42,501 bases of DNA, from NCBI GenBank assembly GCA_017522915.1, contig JAFWXX010000049.1:1-42501 (forward strand). The letters are read 5' to 3'. The notes under the pieces were generated by a model. That model ran no database searches. It was not told the origin of the DNA and saw only the letters and a program-made list of their open reading frames with translations. Source of the DNA: Bacteroidaceae bacterium. Lineage in GTDB: Bacteria > Bacteroidota > Bacteroidia > Bacteroidales > Bacteroidaceae. Positions 34,226 to 42,501 of this stretch are shown here, in pieces. Position numbers and translations under genes: made by a program. The first letter of the stretch is position 1; the number at the start of each line of letters is the position of its first letter.

Positions 34226-36151
34226 ATGGAACATACAATACTTATACTTGCTCTGCCACTGTTGAGTTTCCTTCTATTGGGGCTCCTGGGCAACAGGATG
34301 CCGCACCGGCTTGCAGGTGCCTTAGGCACCTTGTCACTAGCTGCGGCCACAGCACTATCCTACTGGACTGCTGCAGAATATTTCCTTGCCGGACGCACCG
34401 CTGACGGCACATTTGCCGAGCTCATGCCATACAACATGACCTGGCTCCCGCTCGGCGACACGCTCAGCATCGACATGGGAATACTTCTAAGCCCCATATC
34501 GGTAATGATGCTCATTGTCATCACCACAGTAAGCCTTATGGTACACATATACTCATTGGGCTACATGAAAGGCGAAAGAGGCTTCCAGCGTTACTACGCA
34601 TTCCTCTCTCTCTTCACCTTCTCCATGCTGGGGCTTGTAGTTGCAACAAACATATTCCAGATGTATGTCTTCTGGGAGCTTGTCGGAGTATCGTCATACC
34701 TGCTCATAGGCTTCTACTACACCAAGCCCGAAGCCATTGCCGCATCGAAGAAAGCGTTCATCGTGACACGTTTCGCCGACCTCTTCTTCCTCATCGGCAT
34801 ACTCATATACGGCTACTACATGGGAACCTACTCATTCACTCCGCCTATGACAGAACTTATGACAGCCGGTGCCGTATTGCCTGCAGCACTGCTGCTCATG
34901 TTCATCGGCGGTGCAGGAAAGAGTGCCATGTTCCCGTTGCATATATGGCTTCCCGATGCGATGGAAGGCCCCACCCCGGTTTCGGCCCTAATCCATGCCG
35001 CAACAATGGTGGTAGCCGGCGTTTACCTTGTAGCGCGCATGTTCCCGCTCTTCATAGGCTATGCGCCTGAGGTGCTTCACATCATTGCATACGCAGGAGC
35101 ATTCACTGCACTGTATGCAGCCATTGTAGCATGTGCACAGACCGACATCAAGCGCGTGCTTGCATTCTCTACCATATCGCAGATTGCATTCATGATGGTA
35201 TCACTCGGCGTATGCACCGGCAGCGACCCGCACGAGGGGGGCTTAGGCTACATGGCATCAATGTTCCACCTCTTTACCCACGCCATGTTCAAGGGACTGC
35301 TCTTCCTGGGAGCAGGAGCAATCATACATGCGGTGCACAGCAACGAGAAGAGCCACATGGGCGGACTCCGCAAATACATGCCCGTTACACACATCACATT
35401 CCTCATCGCATGCCTTGCGATAGCCGGAATACCGCCTTTCAGCGGATTCTTCAGCAAGGACGAGATTCTTGTGGCATGCTACAGCTTCTCGCCTCTCATG
35501 GGCATGTTCATGAGCTTTGTAGCGGCTCTCACCGCATTCTACATGTTCCGTCTCTACTATCTCATCTTCTGGGGCAAGAGCCACTACGAGGAGCAGCTGG
35601 CCCTATACCGCAGCGGAGAGTGCAGCCACGAGCCGCACAAGCCTCACGAAGCACCATGGAGCATGACACTGCCGCTCATCATACTCGCAGCCGTGACATG
35701 TGCAGCCGGCTTCATACCTTTCGGTGAGTTCGTGAGCAGCAACGGAGAGGCATACACGATACATATCGACACCACCGTTGCCACCACAAGCGTACTGCTT
35801 GCCTTAGCCGGCATAGTGCTTGCCACCATAATGTACATAAGAGACGGCAGCCGTGTCACCCGAATCGTAAACTGGGCCCTGCACGGACCTATCGTTGCCG
35901 CATACCACAGATTCTACATGGACGAGGTATGGCTCTTCGTGACAAAGAAGATAATCTTCAACTGCATAAGCCGCCCCATTGCCTGGTTCGACCGCAAGGT
36001 CGTTGACGGCTCGCTCGACCTGCTCGCCAAGGCAGTGCAGAGTGCCGGCACACTTGTGCGCCCATGGCAGAGCGGAAACATACAGACCTACTGTATATGG
36101 TTCCTAAGCGGCATACTTATTATAATCCTCGTATTGTTGTACATGGCATAA
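34226..36151 (+). CDS. nuoL: complex I subunit L (antiporter-like)
   Basis: A 641-residue proton-pumping subunit of normal length with about 14 to 16 helices. Core motifs are FQMYVFWELVGVSSYLLIG (with the conserved Glu), PLHIWLPDAMEGPTPVSALI and HAATMVVAGVYLVARM, followed by Lys in the second half-channel (HAMFKGLLFLGAGAII). The C-terminal lateral helix region (after residue 500) is present, and the final membrane helix ends at FLSGILIIILVLLYMA. Homologous to Mrp antiporters. Part of the operon. Confidence 0.96.
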   Translation: MEHTILILALPLLSFLLLGLLGNRMPHRLAGALGTLSLAAATALSYWTAAEYFLAGRTADGTFAELMPYNMTWLPLGDTLSIDMGILLSPISVMMLIVITTVSLMVHIYSLGYMKGERGFQRYYAFLSLFTFSMLGLVVATNIFQMYVFWELVGVSSYLLIGFYYTKPEAIAASKKAFIVTRFADLFFLIGILIYGYYMGTYSFTPPMTELMTAGAVLPAALLLMFIGGAGKSAMFPLHIWLPDAMEGPTPVSALIHAATMVVAGVYLVARMFPLFIGYAPEVLHIIAYAGAFTALYAAIVACAQTDIKRVLAFSTISQIAFMMVSLGVCTGSDPHEGGLGYMASMFHLFTHAMFKGLLFLGAGAIIHAVHSNEKSHMGGLRKYMPVTHITFLIACLAIAGIPPFSGFFSKDEILVACYSFSPLMGMFMSFVAALTAFYMFRLYYLIFWGKSHYEEQLALYRSGECSHEPHKPHEAPWSMTLPLIILAAVTCAAGFIPFGEFVSSNGEAYTIHIDTTVATTSVLLALAGIVLATIMYIRDGSRVTRIVNWALHGPIVAAYHRFYMDEVWLFVTKKIIFNCISRPIAWFDRKVVDGSLDLLAKAVQSAGTLVRPWQSGNIQTYCIWFLSGILIIILVLLYMA

Positions 36152-36165
36152 GAAAGGGAAACATC

Positions 36166-37650
36166 ATGAACATATTGCTTCTTTTTGTAATAATTCCGGC
36201 AGTAATGCTCCTTGCGCTTTGGGGCAGCCGCAACCTGCGCCAGACACGCGCGGTAATGGTTGCCGGTTCAACACTGCTGCTTGCGCTGTCGGTATATCTG
36301 ACCGTCGATTTCATCTCCATGCGCAGTGCCGGCGAGAGCGCACCCATGCTCTACACCGCATCATGGAGCTGGTATGAGCCATTGAACATCTGCCTCTCGA
36401 TAGGAGTTGACGGCATATCAGTAGCCATGCTTCTGCTCTCCTCGATAATCGTCTTCACCGGCACGTTCGCATCGTGGAGGCTGAAGCCGATGACCAAGGA
36501 GTTCTTCCTATGGTACACCCTGCTCTCGGCCGGCGTATATGGATTCTTCATCTCTACCGACCTCTTCACCATGTTCATGTTCTACGAGACAGCCCTCATA
36601 CCTATGTATCTTCTTATAGGCGTATGGGGAAGCGGACGCAAGGAGTATTCGGCCATGAAGCTCACACTCATGCTCATGGGCGGCTCAGCATTCCTGCTCA
36701 TGGGCATACTGGGAATATACTTCGGCAGCGGAGCAACCACAATGGACATAAACGAGATTGCTGCGCTCAACAACATTCCTGCAGAGATGCAGTACATATT
36801 CTTCCCTCTCACATTCATCGGGTTCGGCGTCTTGGGCGCACTCTTCCCGTTCCACACCTGGAGCCCCGACGGCCATGCATGCGCCCCCACATCGGTATCT
36901 ATGCTGCATGCCGGCGTGCTCATGAAGCTGGGAGGCTACGGATGCTTCCGCATAGCCATGTACCTGTTGCCACAGGCTGCCAACGACCTCGCATGGATAT
37001 TCATCATACTCACTACAATCAGCGTGGTATATGGCGCGCTTAGTGCGATAAGCCAGACCGACCTCAAGTACATAAATGCCTACTCTTCGGTATCGCACTG
37101 CGGACTGGTGCTCTTTGCCATACTTATGATGACCCGGACAGCATGTACCGGTGCAATACTGCAGATGCTCTCGCACGGACTGATGACAGCCCTCTTCTTC
37201 GCGCTCATAGGAATGATATACGGCCGTACCCACACACGCGACATAAGACAGATGCGCGGACTCATGAAGATCATGCCGTTCCTTGCCGTAGGCTATGTCA
37301 TTGCCGGACTCGCCAATCTGGGACTGCCGGGATTCAGCGGCTTCATTGCCGAGATGACAGTCTTTGTAGGCGCATTCAGCGTAAACGACACATTCCACCG
37401 AGTAGTGACGGTAATAGCCTGCACAAGCATTGTGATAACAGCAGTATATATACTGCGCGTTGTAGGGCGCATACTCTACGGAGAGCCTGAGAACGAAGAG
37501 CACAAGAAGCTGACCGATGCGACATGGGACGAGCGTTTCACAGTGATATGCCTTGTGATTTGCGTTGCAGCCCTTGGCATAGCCCCCATGTGGGTGAGCG
37601 ACCTTATAGGCACAGGCGTAGGCGACGTGCTTTCAAACATTATAGAATAA
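36166..37650 (+). CDS. nuoM: complex I subunit M (antiporter-like)
   Basis: A 494-residue pumping subunit, about 14 helices. Motifs: LFTMFMFYETALIPMYLLIG (conserved Glu), FPFHTWSPDGHACAPTSVSM and LHAGVLMKLGGYGCFRIAMY with the channel Lys. A translation start at 36064, inside nuoL, is possible in frame but adds 34 non-membrane residues; ATG 36166 (MNILLLFVIIPAVMLLAL) is the natural start, 14 bases after nuoL. Confidence 0.96.
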   Translation: MNILLLFVIIPAVMLLALWGSRNLRQTRAVMVAGSTLLLALSVYLTVDFISMRSAGESAPMLYTASWSWYEPLNICLSIGVDGISVAMLLLSSIIVFTGTFASWRLKPMTKEFFLWYTLLSAGVYGFFISTDLFTMFMFYETALIPMYLLIGVWGSGRKEYSAMKLTLMLMGGSAFLLMGILGIYFGSGATTMDINEIAALNNIPAEMQYIFFPLTFIGFGVLGALFPFHTWSPDGHACAPTSVSMLHAGVLMKLGGYGCFRIAMYLLPQAANDLAWIFIILTTISVVYGALSAISQTDLKYINAYSSVSHCGLVLFAILMMTRTACTGAILQMLSHGLMTALFFALIGMIYGRTHTRDIRQMRGLMKIMPFLAVGYVIAGLANLGLPGFSGFIAEMTVFVGAFSVNDTFHRVVTVIACTSIVITAVYILRVVGRILYGEPENEEHKKLTDATWDERFTVICLVICVAALGIAPMWVSDLIGTGVGDVLSNIIE

Positions 37651-37667
37651 AGCTATTATAATACAAT

Positions 37668-39092
37668 ATGAACTACATACAATTCTTTGATATGCGACCT
37701 GAGGTAGCCCTGCTGGCTGTTTACCTCATACTGTTCATGTACGACCTTGTATCGGCCGGACGCTACCGTCGCCTCTTCCACCCTCTTGCCTGCATGCTTG
37801 CAACGGCAATGGTTGCCGTGACGCTCAGCGACAGAAGCACGTTCACCCTCTTCGGCGGAATGTACGAGAGCAACGCAATGATTGTATTCATGAAGGCCGT
37901 ACTCGCCTTCGGCAGCCTCCTGGCTATACTGCAAGCACACAAGTGGCTCCGCAGCGAGCACACTTTCTACAAGCAGGGCGAGTTCTATATCCTGTTGCTA
38001 AGCACCCTTGTCGGCATGTACTTCATGCTTAGCGCGCGCCACTTCCTGCTGCTCTTCATCGGAATAGAGCTTGCATCGCTCCCCCTCGCATGCCTTGTAG
38101 CATTCGACAAATACAGGCACAACTCGGCCGAAGCAGGAATAAAATACATACTCACATCGATGTTCTCCTCGGCAATGATGCTCTACGGCATATCATTCCT
38201 CTACGGAACGACAGGCTCGCTCTACTTCACCGACATGGTACAGCATATAACAGGAGCCCCGATGCAGATTTTTGCCTTTGTGATGTTCTTTGCCGGGCTT
38301 GGCTTCAAGATATCTCTCGTACCGTTCCACTTGTGGACCGCCGACAGCTACCAGGGCGCGCCCACGACCGTTACGGCCTACCTTTCGGTCATCTCTAAGG
38401 GAGCAGCAGTCTTCACCCTCTTCATCGTCCTTATAAAGGTTTTTGCCCCCATGATTGAGGAGTGGCAGACTGTGATATACATCACTATCGTGGCCAGCAT
38501 CACCATTGCCAACCTGATGGCAATCAAGCAGCACTTCCTTAAACGCTTCATGGCATTCAGCAGCATATCACAGGCCGGCTACATAATGCTTGCCGTCATC
38601 GGCGGACAGGCCGACGGCATGACAGCTATGGTGTTCTACCTCGTAGTGTATATGGTAGCCAACATGGCAGTGTTTGCTGTAATCGAAAGCATCGAATGGA
38701 AGATACGCGGTGCCGTGCGCCGCGAGACATGCAACGGCCTCTACAGGACCAACCCGAAGCTTACGCTTGTAATGACGCTTGCACTCTTCTCGCTTGCCGG
38801 CATACCTCCGTTTGCAGGCTTCTTCAGCAAGTTCTTCGTCTTCATGAGCGCGTTCAGTGCAGGGTTCTGCGTACTGGTGTTCATTGCATTGATAAACACG
38901 GTCATATCGCTCTACTACTACCTGCTTATAGTAAAGGCCATGTACATGATGCCTAACGAAGAGCCGGTACCGGCATTCAAGTGCGACCCGTACATACGCA
39001 TAGAGCTCATCTTATGCGTCGCAGGCATAATCCTGCTTGGCGTATGCAGTTTTGTCTATTCAGGCATCGACAGCATTTCATTCGGCATGTAA
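37668..39092 (+). CDS. nuoN: complex I subunit N (antiporter-like)
   Basis: A 474-residue pumping subunit, the last gene of the operon. Motifs: [20 protein letters not shown] (with the Glu), [20 protein letters not shown] and [19 protein letters not shown] with the half-channel Lys, then [19 protein letters not shown]. It starts 17 bases after nuoM. The stop at 39090-39092 is followed by about 55 bases and then a hairpin shared with the opposite-strand operon. Confidence 0.96.
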   Translation: MNYIQFFDMRPEVALLAVYLILFMYDLVSAGRYRRLFHPLACMLATAMVAVTLSDRSTFTLFGGMYESNAMIVFMKAVLAFGSLLAILQAHKWLRSEHTFYKQGEFYILLLSTLVGMYFMLSARHFLLLFIGIELASLPLACLVAFDKYRHNSAEAGIKYILTSMFSSAMMLYGISFLYGTTGSLYFTDMVQHITGAPMQIFAFVMFFAGLGFKISLVPFHLWTADSYQGAPTTVTAYLSVISKGAAVFTLFIVLIKVFAPMIEEWQTVIYITIVASITIANLMAIKQHFLKRFMAFSSISQAGYIMLAVIGGQADGMTAMVFYLVVYMVANMAVFAVIESIEWKIRGAVRRETCNGLYRTNPKLTLVMTLALFSLAGIPPFAGFFSKFFVFMSAFSAGFCVLVFIALINTVISLYYYLLIVKAMYMMPNEEPVPAFKCDPYIRIELILCVAGIILLGVCSFVYSGIDSISFGM

Positions 39093-39147
39093 ATAACAAG
39101 CCACTCCACATTCAACCTTTTACTTTTCATACAGTCATGCACACCAC

Positions 39148-39180
39148 AAAAAACGCCCTTGCGCAATAGCGCAGGGGCGT
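39148..39180 (-). terminator. intrinsic terminator of the surface-protein/small-peptide operon
   Basis: A 12-bp GC-rich stem (39153-39164 with 39169-39180, one G-U pair, tetraloop AATA) is followed on the minus strand by TTTTTT (39153-39148). This is the most canonical intrinsic terminator in the window. It may also stop nuo transcripts coming from the left. Confidence 0.85.
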
Positions 39181-39208
39181 AAATATAGTGTTTGAGTTAT
39201 CCTTGGGA

Positions 39209-39391
39209 TTACATTCCCTTCCAAATGTCATTCCAGTCGCCACGGGCAGCGCCGGTGGCCTCGCCGCCGTCAAAATCTTCTTCATTAGATTGACCACCAT
39301 TGTCGGTAGGCAACGACGCAGCAATCATTGTACAGGGAATGCACTCTACAAATTCGGTTTCAGGGCTTATATATATTTTTTTCATCTTCAT
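39209..39391 (-). CDS. small secreted-protein-associated peptide (60 aa)
   Basis: A 60-residue gene 30 bases downstream of the large surface-protein gene on the same strand and ahead of a strong terminator, so it belongs to that operon. The sequence opens with KKIYISPETEFVE, then CIPCTMIAASLP, then an acidic, Gly-rich and Trp-containing tail (GGQSNEEDF, GDWNDIWKGM). I recall many short Bacteroidales genes with the same plan (MKK-x-Y-x-x-P-x-x-E-x-x-E, a short hydrophobic LxAxS element, then a variable polar tail), but no established function. There is no classical signal peptide. It could be a small structural or precursor peptide, or a remnant. The start is ATG 39391 or, two codons later, ATG 39385. 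Confidence 0.7.
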   Translation of the reverse strand: MKMKKIYISPETEFVECIPCTMIAASLPTDNGGQSNEEDFDGGEATGAARGDWNDIWKGM

Positions 39392-39420
39392 TCAATCTTT
39401 GCAAAATTAACAATAAAATC

Positions 39421-42400
39421 TCATTTAACATAAACCTTTTTACCGTTTACGATATAAAAGCCTGGTTGAGTAATCTCGGCCAATTTGCGGCCCTGCAAAT
39501 CATAGATAGTTTTCACCTCTCCGTTTTCACCTTTCACCTCATCAACACCCGTAGTCTCAGGGTCTTTGAAACGCATACCGAACGATGCTGCCTGCTCACG
39601 CTGTGGCAGTGCCATATAAATCTTGTTGGCACTGCACTTTATGTGGCCTCCATCATTGGTTTTACCCAAACTTTCACCTGCGGCATTGAACTCCTTATAC
39701 ATCCAGTACATCTTGGCCTCACCGCCCTTTATCATCAGTTTGTAGTAGTCCTTATCGCTATCGCACTCAACAAACTTCTGATAGAGACTGCCGCCAAGAA
39801 CAGTTGATGCAGGAGCCACCGGTTCAGTTCTAGTATATGTAAATGTCTTGCTTGTATTTGCATCGGTGCGGTAAAGGATTACTGGGGTGTTCGCAGGAAT
39901 AACCTCCCCCTCTCTTGCAAGCTCGACAAGATTCACATATCCATCCTCGATGCCCTCGGCATTGTAAGCCTCTACACCGGCAGGAACAGTTGCATTGTAA
40001 CCTAGCATCACGGATGAGAATGTCGCGCTCATTGTAACGGTGTGCTTGATTGTTGTCACATCTTCTATCTCCTCGATATACCATGCCGAAGCAGTACCAA
40101 GACCACCTGTATATCCAACCAACTTGCTACCACTGTCCTGCGCGTGCAATGGATAACCGCCGGCAACGTTCAAGCGCACAATGCCGTTTTCTTTGTCAAG
40201 GAAATCAACTGTAACCAGTTTGGCCGCAGCCTCTTCGCCAAGAACAACCAGTTCGCCCCAACCCGCAGCTGTAACATAGCTTTGTGTGTGGAGACTCTTC
40301 AAATGATAACCACCCTCCACTGGCACAAATTCCCATACATATTTTGAAAGGGTTTCATCTGTAGCCTGCTCAAAATAGGGGTTGTTCATAGCATCTACAT
40401 AGACAAGTTTATTTTCGCTATAACCACCGGTAAATGCCGACCTTATCTTGCACAGACCACCGTTGTACTCAAGCGCGTCATAAGCCGCAACCAATTCAGT
40501 GCGGGCTTCATTATAAACTTCATCGGTAGAGTTCTTTGCCTCGATCAACGCCGCAGCACTGTTATACGCAGTGTTATATGCAGTTGCACTCTCTACTGTA
40601 TAAGTACCGATTACTGTACCCGAAGCCGCCTCACCACCGCAAGCTACATACTGGTTATAGAGAGCATAGTAAGCATCGGACAAAGAGTAGTCGGTCTCAT
40701 CGAGTATAAACTGGAACTCTGAACCATCATCGCTTGAACTATTCCAGAAGCCCATCTTGTTACCGACACCACCGTTGTTGCTGAAATAGTTATCCTTACC
40801 CTGGGGGCGTATATTCCACCAGCCCTCGGCTGTGTTACCGGCATCAACAGTTATGTACCAATTCTGCTTCGTTTTGCTTGCATCACCACTTTCTACGGCC
40901 CATACTGCAGCCTCGGCATTACCTGTTGAAGCAGCACCAAGTCTTAACGCGGTATTTGCCGCACCCTCGTTCCAGTAAGGCAGGATGAGAATATCATCAT
41001 TGCTTTCTGTGTCTGTTCCCTGCATAAAGTACCAAGCCTGATACTTGTTGCCAACATACTCATCAGCAACAGCAACCTGTTTTGTTGCATCGGCGGTTGC
41101 GCCATCATATTCAAGGACAGTGGTAGTGCTTCGATTAATCTTAATCTTGTACAGCACAGGGTTATTTACATCTGTTGTGAGTTTCACCGGGATGTTCTTC
41201 AACGCAATTGCTGTCGCCAACGCATCCTTTGCTGCCTGCAGTTCAGCAACTGTAGAGTCGTACAAGTCCTGTGTAACATAGAACTGCTCCTTTACAGTCG
41301 TGCCATCCACTACCTCGTTGTTTGCTGTAACCAAAGTTGACAAAGGCAAGTTTGGCGAAGCATACTCCTGGGCGACAGAAATTGTTTTGCATGCTGTTAC
41401 GGAGAAGTGGCTGAGAGCAAAGAAATCGTGTCCTTTATATTCAGAACCGTTACTTGTCTCTGTTACCATGAAGCGAATATAACGGTATGCCTTGCCGTTG
41501 GTTATCACATCCGACTGATAAGTTGCGTTGTCTGCTGTAGGCAAATTCTTTAGAGTTGTTATCTCCTCAAAATTCTCGCAGTCATTACTTCCCTCTATTA
41601 CAATAGTTTTTGGAGCATTGCCTGTTTTACCTACACGACCGACATAATTAAACTTGAACGCAGCCAAAGCCTCATTCTCACCCATATCAAGGCGCAAGTA
41701 GTGGTCGAGGTCATCGGCATAGTCATTACCATAATATGTTGTATGCAGGAACGTATTTGAATCATTGTCAAGCAATGCTGTTACACCTTTATCGTCACCG
41801 TCATAATTATTTGTTTTACCAGGTGCATTGCAATAAAGATAATACGATGCATTCTCATCGGTACACTGCATTGTAACGGCAGTCTCTGTATCATTGACAG
41901 TTGCAACCTTGGTCACAAGTTCATTGGTCTCTGTGACAAGGGTTTCAAGTTCGTCCTTATCTGTCTTGTTAGCATTCTTTATCGCCAACAATGCATCGTA
42001 TTGTGCCTGCAGTGCTGTAACTGCAGCATTGTAATTATCTTCTGTCACAAACTTGTCCCTTGCAGCAATACCGTCAAGCAGTGCAACATTCATTGCATAC
42101 AACTGTTCGCCTGTAATAGCCGGCTGATAGTTGCTGTTTGTAACCAGTGCGCTGTGAGCATAAAGGTTGAAATCGGACATATTGAAGTAACCCTTTTCTG
42201 TAGCCACTGCAAAACGTATGTAACGGTAATAGCCATTCAGGGCAACAGTACCGTCCATTTCCCATTTTGTGCATTGGCCGACAGGCATACCCTCGGAAAG
42301 GTGTGTAATTTCAACATACTCGCCTTCCTTGTCATTGCTACCAAGAACCTTTATTGCTGTAGGACGCTGGTTTGCATGGGTACTGTTTCGGGTTGTATAA

Positions 42401-42501
42401 TCGATAGAGAGTTCACTGAGCGCGATTTCTGTTCCTAAATCAACTGTAATATAATGGCTGTAATTTGTAACAGCACCACCTTGCCATACAGTACCAAAGA
42501 A
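39421..42501 (-). CDS. large F5/8 type C domain surface protein (5' end outside window)
   Basis: The frame is open to the right edge, so the visible 1026 residues lack the N-terminus. In order: a discoidin (F5/8C) domain at about 1-125 (HYITVDLG ... NGYYRYIRFAVATEKG), a helical FIVAR-like spacer (YNAAVTALQAQYDALLAIKN), a second F5/8C domain at about 200-345 (HYLRLDMGENEALAAFKF; KAYRYIRFMV), another helical spacer, repeated beta-rich segments of ricin/beta-trefoil look (NKYQAWYFMQG; YHLKSLHTQSYVTAAGWGE; YPLHAQDSGSKLVGYTGGLG), and a C-terminal motif DLQGRKL ... GFYIVNGKKVYVK that ends many Bacteroidales surface proteins. Such proteins bind glycans; no catalytic domain is visible. Type IX secretion via the C-terminal motif is possible but not shown. 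The downstream small peptide gene is in the same unit. Confidence 0.8.
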   Translation of the reverse strand, partial: FFGTVWQGGAVTNYSHYITVDLGTEIALSELSIDYTTRNSTHANQRPTAIKVLGSNDKEGEYVEITHLSEGMPVGQCTKWEMDGTVALNGYYRYIRFAVATEKGYFNMSDFNLYAHSALVTNSNYQPAITGEQLYAMNVALLDGIAARDKFVTEDNYNAAVTALQAQYDALLAIKNANKTDKDELETLVTETNELVTKVATVNDTETAVTMQCTDENASYYLYCNAPGKTNNYDGDDKGVTALLDNDSNTFLHTTYYGNDYADDLDHYLRLDMGENEALAAFKFNYVGRVGKTGNAPKTIVIEGSNDCENFEEITTLKNLPTADNATYQSDVITNGKAYRYIRFMVTETSNGSEYKGHDFFALSHFSVTACKTISVAQEYASPNLPLSTLVTANNEVVDGTTVKEQFYVTQDLYDSTVAELQAAKDALATAIALKNIPVKLTTDVNNPVLYKIKINRSTTTVLEYDGATADATKQVAVADEYVGNKYQAWYFMQGTDTESNDDILILPYWNEGAANTALRLGAASTGNAEAAVWAVESGDASKTKQNWYITVDAGNTAEGWWNIRPQGKDNYFSNNGGVGNKMGFWNSSSDDGSEFQFILDETDYSLSDAYYALYNQYVACGGEAASGTVIGTYTVESATAYNTAYNSAAALIEAKNSTDEVYNEARTELVAAYDALEYNGGLCKIRSAFTGGYSENKLVYVDAMNNPYFEQATDETLSKYVWEFVPVEGGYHLKSLHTQSYVTAAGWGELVVLGEEAAAKLVTVDFLDKENGIVRLNVAGGYPLHAQDSGSKLVGYTGGLGTASAWYIEEIEDVTTIKHTVTMSATFSSVMLGYNATVPAGVEAYNAEGIEDGYVNLVELAREGEVIPANTPVILYRTDANTSKTFTYTRTEPVAPASTVLGGSLYQKFVECDSDKDYYKLMIKGGEAKMYWMYKEFNAAGESLGKTNDGGHIKCSANKIYMALPQREQAASFGMRFKDPETTGVDEVKGENGEVKTIYDLQGRKLAEITQPGFYIVNGKKVYVK

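Overview
The window reads as chromosomal DNA of a member of the Bacteroidales (Bacteroidaceae/Prevotellaceae type). Four things point there: TAnnTTTG -7 promoter elements rather than TATAAT boxes, FISUMP-domain surface proteins, an 11-subunit-type nuo operon with a fused nuoCD and no nuoEFG, and typical Bacteroidales neighbours (alaS next to an M23 peptidase and a MerR gene; a DUF3822-like gene overlapping rsmD). No rRNA, tRNA, CRISPR array, transposase or phage gene was seen. Both ends of the window cut through a gene.

Layout. 1-854: the 3' part of a FISUMP gene followed in the same frame by a decayed second FISUMP copy. 906-2232 (-): MerR-type regulator and membrane-anchored M23 peptidase, divergent from alaS (2451-5066, +). 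5132-6565 (-): RecD/PIF1-like helicase, facing alaS across a strong hairpin. 6659-8875 (+): three-gene operon of a membrane-anchored unknown, a DUF3822-like protein and rsmD. 8912-10339 (-): cardiolipin synthase, with two 46-bp direct repeats at its promoter. 10659-12887 (+): an AT-rich gene encoding TIR domain, transmembrane helix and about 15 WG repeats; it looks acquired and is the best candidate in the window for an undescribed (possibly immune) function. 13007-15931 (-): TonB-receptor-like outer-membrane barrel. 16076-18127 (+): small unknown, lipoprotein and sigma-70-like factor. 18165-20131 (-): GHL10 lipoprotein coupled to a GNAT acetyltransferase. 20280-23057 (+): uvrA. 23154-24286 (-): two half-size chromate-type transporters. 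24382-28086 (-): purL. 28335-29108 (+): ZIP metal transporter. 29286-39092 (+): nuoA-B-CD-H-I-J-K-L-M-N. 39209-42501 (-): a large secreted F5/8C-domain protein, cut by the window end, followed by a 60-residue peptide gene of a recurrent Bacteroidales type and a clear intrinsic terminator.

How it fits together. Most of the window is housekeeping: translation (alaS, rsmD), repair (uvrA, helicase), purine synthesis (purL), envelope and lipids (M23, cls), ion transport and anaerobic respiration (nuo without the NADH-oxidising module, so electrons must enter from a donor other than the usual NuoEFG arm). Between these lie accessory elements: the FISUMP repeats, the TIR-WG gene, the lipoprotein/sigma-like pair, and the surface protein with its small downstream peptide. 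Functions are assigned by reading motifs by eye; no database search was run.
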